A DNA stretch of 30,561 nt from JBBTIS01 sp038059855 (lineage in GTDB: Bacteria > Elusimicrobiota > Elusimicrobia > JACQPE01), in contig CAYHKQ010000020.1 of the NCBI GenBank assembly GCA_964357255.1, positions 1 to 30,561 on the forward strand, written 5' to 3'. The notes beneath the pieces were generated by a model. That model made no database searches and was not told where the DNA came from. It worked only from the letters and a program-made list of their open reading frames with translations. Shown here piece after piece: positions 21,926 through 28,830 of the stretch. A program made the position numbers and the translations under genes. Numbering within the stretch: the stretch's first letter is position 1; each line of letters starts with the position of its first letter.

Positions 21926-21987
21926 GGTTCGACAAGCTCACCACGAGCGGCCTTCCTTGGCCACTTCGATTGGCTAAAGAAATTCGA
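21840..21987. repeat. Nested inverted-repeat element with REP-like palindromes
   Basis: Outer arms: a perfect 17-bp inverted repeat, TCGAATTTCTTTAGCCA at 21840-21856 and its complement at 21971-21987. Inner arms: 23 bp at 21869-21891 and 21928-21950, with 20 of 23 matching. Each inner arm also contains its own 9-bp hairpin (GCTCATCCT/AGGATGAGC at 21871-21899, and a similar one at 21920-21948). The CTGAGCTTGTCGAAGGATGA-type core resembles a palindrome that I know as widespread in uncultivated bacteria (from memory). It sits between the stop of cca and the small membrane ORF and could fold as a cruciform or terminate transcription. Confidence 0.75.
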
Positions 21988-22006
21988 TTTTTCGGAGAAG
22001 CTTTTT

Positions 22007-23461
22007 TTAACCGGCAATCTTGGCAGGCTTTATTTTGGCCAATGCGACCATGGCTTTGGCTTTGGTGGTGATTTTTCCCTCAGCCTGAAACATTTGGATT
22101 TGATCAAGGAATTGGCCGACTTGTGGGCCGGGCGGGATTTTGAGGGCTTTCATGACATCGTGGCCGCTGATGAGTTTGGGCGGAGCCGCCGTTGTTTTTT
22201 GCCGGTAGTAGTGATCGAGAAGATAGCAGACGGTTTTGATGGAGGGCTCCCGGCGGTTCCAGCGCCGGCTTTTTTTCATGTAGCTTTGATGATCGGACAG
22301 AGCCACCAGCAGAACGCCTACCCCATCTTCCCCTAAATCCCGGAAAAAGCGGTACACGGCCCTGTCGCTTACAGGGAGCTGTTTGGCCAGATTTCCGGGT
22401 CTTAAATGGGAGGCGATAATTTTGGCGCCTAACTGGATTTCTTCACGCGAGAGGCGCAGGCGATCTGCGATTTTGGCGAATAGAGCCGCGCCTTTTTTTT
22501 CGTGCCCAAAAAAGCGCAGGCGTCCGTCAATGTGCTTGGCCGTATGGGGCTTGGCGATGTCGTGCAAAAGAGCGCTTAGCTTGAGAGTGGCGTAGCGTTG
22601 GAAACCTCCGCTGATGGAGCGCCGAATGTACTCTTCCAGAGGTTTGGCAATGAGAGGCAATCGTCGGCGAATTTCGGTTACGATTTGCTCAAAACAAGAG
22701 GCCGCTTCCAAGGCATGGCCCAAGACGCCGCCGGCACGGTAGTATTCGAGAGCCAAGTCCCTGGAGCGTTCCAGCGGCCCAAAAAGTTGAGTCAGCAAGC
22801 GGGTTTGATCCATGAGTCTAAAAGCGGCGCCGGCGCGGTTTGTCATTAAAAGCCGATAAAGCTCTTGGCGGATTCTCTCGGGCGCCGAACGCGATATTTT
22901 TGTTCGGTATTGGCCGATCCAAGACATTGTTTTTGGCTCGATGACAAAATTGAGTTCAGCGGCAAAGCGAAATGCCCTGAGTAGGCGAATCGGGTCTTGG
23001 ACTAGGTTTTCGGGAGCAGGGCAACGCAGTCGCCGGCGTTTGAGGTCCTTGGCGCCTCCCGTGGGGTCTATTAAGTCCTTAGCTTTAGGTTTGTCCCAGC
23101 ATAATTCGATCGGCAGGGCCATGGCATTAACGGTAAAATCTCGGCGCTTGAGGTCTTCCTCCAGGTTCACGCCCTGAAAATTTGCGAAATCAAAATGAAG
23201 CTTGGCGCCTTGGGCGCTGGTGATGGCCCGAAAGATTTTCCGCTCCTCGTCCAACACGATCAGCCGGGCGTTTGTTTTTTGGCAAAAAGCGCCGGCCGCG
23301 GCTCCGGCGCGCTCGCGCAAAATTAGGTCAAAATCAGCGACAGGACGTGATTTTTTGGACGCGCCAAGGAATGTGTCCCTGATCGCTCCGCCGACTAGGT
23401 AAATCGGACCATGGGATTTGTCCAGGGCGAACAAAACCGGGCGAAAAGCCGCGGGAATCAC
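22007..23461 (-). CDS. cca: CCA-adding enzyme/poly(A) polymerase family with HD domain
   Basis: A 484-residue class II nucleotidyltransferase. YLVGGAIRDTFLG (GG at 24-25) and the metal-binding D43-x-D45 in VADFDLIL form the polymerase active site; EEDLKRRDFTVNAMA and VQDPIRLLRAFRFAAEL are the conserved neck motifs. The middle part holds an HD phosphohydrolase-like motif (KLSALLHDIAKPHTAK, with HLRPG later), as in many bacterial tRNA nucleotidyltransferases. It matures or repairs tRNA 3' CCA ends, or adds poly(A); the two activities cannot be separated by eye. The start is GTG, 16 bp after the acyl-CoA ligase stop, so the genes are probably co-transcribed. The tRNA fragment at 1.5 kb encodes its CCA. 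Confidence 0.9.
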   Translation of the reverse strand: MIPAAFRPVLFALDKSHGPIYLVGGAIRDTFLGASKKSRPVADFDLILRERAGAAAGAFCQKTNARLIVLDEERKIFRAITSAQGAKLHFDFANFQGVNLEEDLKRRDFTVNAMALPIELCWDKPKAKDLIDPTGGAKDLKRRRLRCPAPENLVQDPIRLLRAFRFAAELNFVIEPKTMSWIGQYRTKISRSAPERIRQELYRLLMTNRAGAAFRLMDQTRLLTQLFGPLERSRDLALEYYRAGGVLGHALEAASCFEQIVTEIRRRLPLIAKPLEEYIRRSISGGFQRYATLKLSALLHDIAKPHTAKHIDGRLRFFGHEKKGAALFAKIADRLRLSREEIQLGAKIIASHLRPGNLAKQLPVSDRAVYRFFRDLGEDGVGVLLVALSDHQSYMKKSRRWNRREPSIKTVCYLLDHYYRQKTTAAPPKLISGHDVMKALKIPPGPQVGQFLDQIQMFQAEGKITTKAKAMVALAKIKPAKIAG

Positions 23462-23477
23462 ACTCGTTGCCCGATAC

Positions 23478-25055
23478 TTACTTTACGGCCGCGGCCAGTC
23501 GTTGATTTTTCGATTTTTCAATCGCTTCGCGCCGGAGCTCGCGCTTTAAAATTTTTTGCAGGGCGTTTTTAGGAAGCTCGTCGCGGATTTCAATATCTCG
23601 AGGCCTTTTGTAGGGCGGAAGATTGGCATGCAACAGCTCCTGGATTTCCAGTTTGTTCACGGTGGCGCCTTTTTTGGGGGTCACATACGCCTTGATGAGT
23701 TCGTCGCCGTCTTCCTGGGGAATGCCGACGACGGCCGCTTCTTGGACATTGTCGTTGCGCAGAATAATCTCCTCGATTTGCGCCGGGAAAACTTTGAGCC
23801 CTTTGATGATAATCATGTCTTTTTTACGGTCACAGATGCTCAGGTATCCTTGCTCATCGAGTTTTCCGATGTCGCCGGTTTTTAAATACCCGTTTTCGGT
23901 GAATGTTTCCTTGGTCGCGTCGGGAAGGTTGAAGTAGCCTTGGAAAACATTTGGACCCTTGGCGCAGATTTCTCCTTCTTCGCCGACGGGTAAAATTCGG
24001 CCGTCTTCGCCGATAACGATAACATCAACGTTCGGGATAACGGTTCCCACGCTGCCCGGTTTTCGGTGGTTGACCGTATTCATAGAAATGGCCGGACTTG
24101 TTTCGGTCAGGCCATAACCTTCCAGAATTGGCACGCCGAGCTTGGCTTCAAAGGTCTTGAGAACTTGAAGCGGCAAGGGTGCGGCTCCGGAAATGGCGTA
24201 TTTAACGGTCCGGAAGAAGAGGTATTTTAGGACGAGGCGCTTTAAGCCCTTGGCCTCCTTGCCTAGAACATGAAAGATCGGCGGAACGGCCGGGAATAGC
24301 GTGACCTTCCATTTTTTCATGAGATCGAGCCATGGCTTGGGCGGAGTGATGGATTCGACAATGATGACCGGGCAGGGCAGGTAGAAGCCAACTAGCACAA
24401 TTGCCGTCCAGGCGAAGATATGAAACATTGGCAGGATGCACAGGATGACTTCTTTTCTTGGAACCAGGCCGATATGGGCAATCGCCGACTGAGCGTTGGA
24501 GGCCAGATTTTTATGGGACAGCATGGCGCCCTTGGGTTTGCCTGTGGTGCCGGAGGTGTAAAGGATGGCCACGGTCGTGTCCGGCGAGGGTGAAAATTGC
24601 GGGCAGGGCAGGCCGCGTCCGCTTTCGCGCAGATCGGAAAAACTTTTTTCGTTTTTTTGGCCCGGGGTTTCGTCGGTCAGCACGATCCAGGACGTTCCAG
24701 CCGCCTGGGCGGCGCGGCGCAATTTAGTTGAGAATTCTTTCTGAGTCAGAATTCCCTTGGCGCCGGAGTCTTTAAGAATGTAGGCCGTTTCCTCGTCGGA
24801 GGTCATGAAATTGATATGAACCGCTATGGCGCCAAGTTTGGCGAGGGCAAACCAGGTGATGACGAATTCCGGTGAATTCCTCACGCAAATTGCGAAACGA
24901 TCCCCGGTCTTGACCCCTAGGCCGGCGAGGGCTCCGGCCAGGGCTCGGCAATCATTCGCGATTTCTTCGTAGGTGATTTTTTGGCCGCGGTAAACATAGG
25001 CCAGGGTATGCCGGTTTTCTCGCTCGCGCTGGTCAAGAATATCGGTTAAGGTCAT
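23478..25055 (-). CDS. Long-chain acyl-CoA ligase (AMP-forming)
   Basis: A 525-residue ANL-superfamily enzyme that activates a carboxylic acid, probably a fatty acid, via an acyl-AMP to acyl-CoA. The phosphate-binding loop is TVAILYTSGTTGKPKGAMLSH; later come EGYGLTETSPAIS, LKTGDIG with the conserved Asp, DRKKDMIIIKGLKVFPAQIEEI (hinge), and LPKNALQKILKREL with the catalytic C-terminal Lys region. The frame opens at 25241, but the extra 62 residues (including a REP-like stretch) are not family-like; ATG 25055 begins MTLTDILDQRERE and has an excellent Shine-Dalgarno (GGAGG, about 6 bases). It lies 77 bp after the oppC stop. Substrate chain length is unknown. Confidence 0.93.
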   Translation of the reverse strand: MTLTDILDQRERENRHTLAYVYRGQKITYEEIANDCRALAGALAGLGVKTGDRFAICVRNSPEFVITWFALAKLGAIAVHINFMTSDEETAYILKDSGAKGILTQKEFSTKLRRAAQAAGTSWIVLTDETPGQKNEKSFSDLRESGRGLPCPQFSPSPDTTVAILYTSGTTGKPKGAMLSHKNLASNAQSAIAHIGLVPRKEVILCILPMFHIFAWTAIVLVGFYLPCPVIIVESITPPKPWLDLMKKWKVTLFPAVPPIFHVLGKEAKGLKRLVLKYLFFRTVKYAISGAAPLPLQVLKTFEAKLGVPILEGYGLTETSPAISMNTVNHRKPGSVGTVIPNVDVIVIGEDGRILPVGEEGEICAKGPNVFQGYFNLPDATKETFTENGYLKTGDIGKLDEQGYLSICDRKKDMIIIKGLKVFPAQIEEIILRNDNVQEAAVVGIPQEDGDELIKAYVTPKKGATVNKLEIQELLHANLPPYKRPRDIEIRDELPKNALQKILKRELRREAIEKSKNQRLAAAVK

Positions 25056-25074
25056 AGTTTCCTCCAATTTATTC

Positions 25075-25100
25075 CCGTCATTCCGGCGAACGCCGCAATC
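25075..25100. repeat. REP-like short palindrome between oppC and the acyl-CoA ligase
   Basis: CGTCATTCCGGCGAACGCCG contains the hairpin CGGCG-AA-CGCCG (25084-25095). It resembles, from memory, a dispersed palindrome common in environmental bacterial genomes. It lies in the 77-bp space upstream of the ligase Shine-Dalgarno and may act as an intra-operon stability or attenuation element. Confidence 0.45.
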
Positions 25101-25132
25101 AAGCGCTTGGGGACCTCGGCTTTCGTCGGTAT

Positions 25133-25999
25133 TTATTTTTTCATTCTGGGATCCAAAATATCCCGGAACGCGTCTCCTAAAAGATTCCATCCTAGCACGA
25201 ATAAGAAAATAGCAAATGCTGGAAAGAAGAACGTATACCAATAGGCAAAAGGGTTCCCCGTGGTGCCGATGATCCAGTTGCGCGATAAGGATATCATCTG
25301 GCCCCAGTCCGCGTAGCCGAGCGGCGCGCCCAGGCCCACAAAGCTAAAGGCGGCCGCTGTGATGACGACTTGTCCCATGGACATAGAGCCTACGATAATT
25401 AAAGGGTAGATGGCATTGGGCAGAATATGCCGGCCCAGAATTCTTAGGGTTCCAGCGCCCATAGCGCGCGCGGCTTCCACATAGCTTTGCTGTTTGACCG
25501 TGAGAATTTCCCCCCTTAAGAGTCGGGCGTAGGAGGGCCAGGAAACAGCGGCCAGGGCGGTCATCACCTTGTCGAGACCGGGTTCGAGCACGGCCACAAT
25601 GACCACGGCCAACACAAAGCTTGGGAAGGCCAGAATGATGTCCACGAATCTCATTAGGATTTCATCGGTCCAGCCGCCGTAATACCCGGCCACGCTTCCC
25701 ACTAGGATTCCGATAATCAATGAAATTAGAACTACGGTGAGACCCACTTTGAAGGCCGAGCGGCTACCCCATACAATGCCGTAATAAAGATCATAGGATT
25801 GCTCGCTGGTGCCAAAGAGGTGTCCCGCGCGGGGCGGCCGGGGATCAATGGCGAAAGAGTCCTGGGGGATAAGGTAGGGATCGCGGGCGCCGGCTTGAGT
25901 CTTAGCGAGTATGGGGGCCAGGATCGCCATTAAGGCAAAAAATGAAATTAAGCCCAGGCCAAGGAGAGACAAGGGATTGGTTTTAAGACGGCGCCACAT
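25133..25999 (-). CDS. oppC: Peptide ABC transporter permease, OppC/DppC type
   Basis: A 288-residue inner-membrane permease. An N-terminal transmembrane helix (SLLGLGLISFFALMAILAPIL) precedes the periplasmic segment HLFGTSEQSYDLYYGIVWGSR, typical of DppC/OppC, which usually reads HxxGTDxxGRD; the acidic D/R pair is altered here. Then five more helices, with the ATPase-contacting EAA loop EAARAMGAGTLRILGRHILPN at about 174-195. The end, LLGDAFRDILDPRMKK, is the family C-terminus. It pairs with OppB to form the channel and follows it by 6 bp. No ABC ATPase gene follows; the next gene is an acyl-CoA ligase. Confidence 0.95.
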   Translation of the reverse strand: MWRRLKTNPLSLLGLGLISFFALMAILAPILAKTQAGARDPYLIPQDSFAIDPRPPRAGHLFGTSEQSYDLYYGIVWGSRSAFKVGLTVVLISLIIGILVGSVAGYYGGWTDEILMRFVDIILAFPSFVLAVVIVAVLEPGLDKVMTALAAVSWPSYARLLRGEILTVKQQSYVEAARAMGAGTLRILGRHILPNAIYPLIIVGSMSMGQVVITAAAFSFVGLGAPLGYADWGQMISLSRNWIIGTTGNPFAYWYTFFFPAFAIFLFVLGWNLLGDAFRDILDPRMKK

Positions 26000-26005
26000 A
26001 TTATT

Positions 26006-27031
26006 TTATTGGATTCTAATGCGGGGGTCTATTAGGGCGTAAAGGAGGTCGGCGAGGGTGTTGCCGAGGACGAACAGCAATGCGGAAAGGCCGGCGAATC
26101 CCAGCACGCCGGGGATGTCGAGTTGTTGCGCGGCGATCAGGCCCCATCGTCCGATGCCGGGATAATCGAATACGGTTTCGGTAATGGCCACGCCGCCCAA
26201 GAGGGCCACGAACAGCAGGGACGAGATTGTGATCACCGGAATTAAGGCGTTGCGCCGCGCGTGTTTCTTAATCACAATGGATTCGTCAAGTCCCTTGGCC
26301 CGGGCCGTTCGCACGTAATCCTTGCCGAGTTCTTCGAGCATGGAGGAGCGGGTTACGCGGACTAAAAGGGCGATTTCGACATAAGTAAGCGTCATGGCCG
26401 GCAGGATGATGTGCTTTAAGGCGTCGAAGAGAACCTTCAAATTGCCGTTCAAAATCGAGTCAATCGTCAAAAGTCCGGTGTAGGATTTGAATTCCGGCGA
26501 GCCCAGAAGAAGCTGGGTTTCCAGAGAACAACGTCCCGGCGGCAGGATTCCAAATTTGCCGTAGAAAATCATTAAAAGAATCAAGCCGATCACAAAGGTC
26601 GGGAAAGATGTTCCCGTGATAGAGATGAAGCGGCTGACGTGGTCGAGGAGTTTGTCCTTATGAACCGCGGAAACCGTGCCGAGCCATAAGCCCAAGAAGA
26701 GCGTCATGGTGAAGGAAATGACGGTGAGCTCAAGCGTGGCCGGAAAATAGGCTTTAATAGCGTTCAGCACCGTCATTTTAGCGGTTTCCGACCAGCCGAG
26801 GTTTCCTCCCAGGACCTGCCTGAGCCAGGTTGCGTATTGGATATGAATCGGATCGGCCAGATGATAAGTGCGGATGACGTCGTCAATCGCCGCGAGTTGC
26901 CTGGGGTCCCTCACATACAGCGCCGCGCGCATTTGCGGCGAGAGTTGCTGAAGAAGCGTAAAAATCAGTAGGGAGAGCCCAAAGAGGACAAACGGAATAA
27001 AGGCCAGCCGTCGCAGTAAAAATGCACCCAC
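26006..27031 (-). CDS. oppB: Peptide ABC transporter permease, OppB/DppB type
   Basis: A 341-residue inner-membrane permease: N-terminal helix LLRRLAFIPFVLFGLSLLIFTLLQQ, GNLGWS in the periplasmic loop, FPATLELTVISFTMTLFLGLWLGTVSAV, and the EAA-type loop DYVRTARAKGLDESIVIKKHARRNALIPV that docks the ATPase. It ends NTLADLLYALIDPRIRIQ as expected. The start is GTG at 27031 without a visible Shine-Dalgarno. The insertion between helices (CSLETQLLLGSPEFKSYTGLLTIDSIL) is longer than in a minimal DppB but common in OppB-like proteins of this type. It lies 60 bp after the second binding-protein gene and shares its strand. Confidence 0.95.
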   Translation of the reverse strand: MGAFLLRRLAFIPFVLFGLSLLIFTLLQQLSPQMRAALYVRDPRQLAAIDDVIRTYHLADPIHIQYATWLRQVLGGNLGWSETAKMTVLNAIKAYFPATLELTVISFTMTLFLGLWLGTVSAVHKDKLLDHVSRFISITGTSFPTFVIGLILLMIFYGKFGILPPGRCSLETQLLLGSPEFKSYTGLLTIDSILNGNLKVLFDALKHIILPAMTLTYVEIALLVRVTRSSMLEELGKDYVRTARAKGLDESIVIKKHARRNALIPVITISSLLFVALLGGVAITETVFDYPGIGRWGLIAAQQLDIPGVLGFAGLSALLFVLGNTLADLLYALIDPRIRIQ

Positions 27032-27091
27032 TGTTGGTAAATTTTAACTTTTTCGAACGGGCGCTTGGCCGGAACAGTTCCTTGCTTTGAG

Positions 27092-28822
27092 TTATTCCGC
27101 TTTGAACAGAGGGTAGAAGTAGACGCCGGGGAAGACGGGGTTGAAGTAGAAGCCTTGGACCCAGTCGCGAATGGCGCGCATGGCGAGGGGCTGGTCCGTG
27201 TAGATTTGCGCTACTTCTTCGTTGGCTGATTGTTGGAGCCGTTCGTAGAGGGCCTGGCGTTTTGCGGGGTCTACTAGAGCGTTGGCCTCTTCCACGATTT
27301 TATCCCATTCGGGGTAGCGGATTTGCGCTCGAGATGGATACATGCCGTTGGAGTGGAGATAGGCGAAGGCAAAATTGTGGGGATCGGCGAAGTCCGCGGT
27401 CCAACCGAGTTTGAACACGGGCAGTTTGTGCGCGATTACGTTGGCCAGGAAAGTGGACCAGTCCAGGCTTCTTATGTCTATTCTAAATTTTGGATTGAGC
27501 GATTCTACGCCCCGTTTTAAGATTTCGCAGGCCATTTGGCGGTAGCTGTTGTTGGCGTCGTGATAGATCGCCATTTTGAATCCTTTTTCCCAGATTTGTC
27601 CCCCCCAGGCTTTTTTGAGATATTCGGTCGCGCGGGAGGGATCATAGGAATAAGCCGGCGGTTTTGGGTTAAACCCCAGCATTTCCTTAGGGATGGCGCC
27701 GTGCGGGCGGGTGGCCTTGCCTCTTAAGATATCGCGCAGATACGCCTCGCCGTTGAACGCATGGGCGAAGCCTTTGCGGACATTGATGTCCGTGAAAAAA
27801 TCGGGAGGGATTCCCTCGCCGTCTAAGCGGCCGGAGTACACGGCGGCATTGGCCGCTGTGCTGATGTGAAAGGTCATAAAAAGCGCTTCCACCCTTAAGG
27901 CCGGGAAGTCATAGAGCTTGACTCCGCTCAGGCCGGTGAGCTGTGGCTCGAACTGCCGGCCGCTTTCATCTAGAAAGTCCGCGTCTCCTGATGCGATGCG
28001 GAGCTTTCTCGTGGCGAATTCCGGAACGCCCATGATGACGACCCTTTTGAGTTTGGCTGGCGCGCGCCAATAATGATCATTGCGGGCCAGGATGATTTGT
28101 TTTAAATTTCGGTCCCAGCGCTCAAGCAAAAAAGCGCCGGTGCCGTTGGTGTGGGTAAATAGATGGGAGGATTCTTTTTGGGCGTTGTTATATTGTTTCC
28201 AGGTTTCAGCCCGTCCGTTCCAATCCCCATTTTTGACGGCCCATTCCTTAGAAACGACGTAGGTCCATTGGGCGGCGATGGAAAGGAATGGTCCGTAGGG
28301 GCGAGGTAGAGTGATTTTGAGATTTTGGCCTTCGCAGGCCACTCGGCGGCTTACCGCGTCGAAATCAAAGTCAATCTCGCCTTTGTCGTTGCGCGTGCTA
28401 GGGCGCCCGGCAATGGGCTCTAAAAGCAGAAATGACGGCCCGGACGCTCGGTCCATGATCATAAAGCGCAAGATGGAGTAGCGGGCGTCCTCGCAGGTCA
28501 GGGTCTCGCCATTGTGGAAGCGCACATTTTTGCGAATGGGGAAGGTGTAGCTCAGGCCGTCGGCCGAGATCAAGCCGTTTTTGACGCTCGGCACCTGCTC
28601 TGAGAGGAGGGGTTCCAATTCTTTAATCGAGGCGCCTTTGTAAAAAATCAGGGGCTCATAGATGTTCATCGCCGCCTCCTCGCTTGCCGTGTCAAAGGCC
28701 CATGCCGGGTCCAGGCTTGATATGTCTCCGCTCGGCTTGACCTCGACAAAGGTATCGGGATTTTTGACGGCGGCGAAGGCCGTGTTAAGAAGAAAGAGGC
28801 TAAGCGCTATAGGATAGAACAT
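27092..28822 (-). CDS. oppA: Family 5 solute-binding protein (peptide ABC transporter)
   Basis: A 576-residue periplasmic binding protein. The signal peptide is MFYPIALSLFLLNTAFA; no lipobox Cys is seen. The family-5 pattern is clear: SLDPAWAFDTASEEAAMNIYEPLIFYKG, then YTFPIRKNVRFHNGETLTCEDARYSILRFM, GTGAFLLERWDRNLKQIILARNDHYW, NVRKGFAHAFNGEAYLRDILRGKATRPHGAIPKEMLGF, and a C-terminal YNPVFPGVYFYPLF region. It delivers peptides or related ligands to OppBC. It is a colinear paralogue of the next upstream gene, 8 bp away, so the system has two alternative receptors. The ligand cannot be predicted. Confidence 0.95.
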   Translation of the reverse strand: MFYPIALSLFLLNTAFAAVKNPDTFVEVKPSGDISSLDPAWAFDTASEEAAMNIYEPLIFYKGASIKELEPLLSEQVPSVKNGLISADGLSYTFPIRKNVRFHNGETLTCEDARYSILRFMIMDRASGPSFLLLEPIAGRPSTRNDKGEIDFDFDAVSRRVACEGQNLKITLPRPYGPFLSIAAQWTYVVSKEWAVKNGDWNGRAETWKQYNNAQKESSHLFTHTNGTGAFLLERWDRNLKQIILARNDHYWRAPAKLKRVVIMGVPEFATRKLRIASGDADFLDESGRQFEPQLTGLSGVKLYDFPALRVEALFMTFHISTAANAAVYSGRLDGEGIPPDFFTDINVRKGFAHAFNGEAYLRDILRGKATRPHGAIPKEMLGFNPKPPAYSYDPSRATEYLKKAWGGQIWEKGFKMAIYHDANNSYRQMACEILKRGVESLNPKFRIDIRSLDWSTFLANVIAHKLPVFKLGWTADFADPHNFAFAYLHSNGMYPSRAQIRYPEWDKIVEEANALVDPAKRQALYERLQQSANEEVAQIYTDQPLAMRAIRDWVQGFYFNPVFPGVYFYPLFKAE

Positions 28823-28830
28823 CGCCCGGC

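Noticed and set aside
25056..25241. N-terminal extension of the acyl-CoA ligase frame
   Set aside because: It includes a REP-like palindrome and part of oppC; the ATG at 25055 has a strong Shine-Dalgarno.
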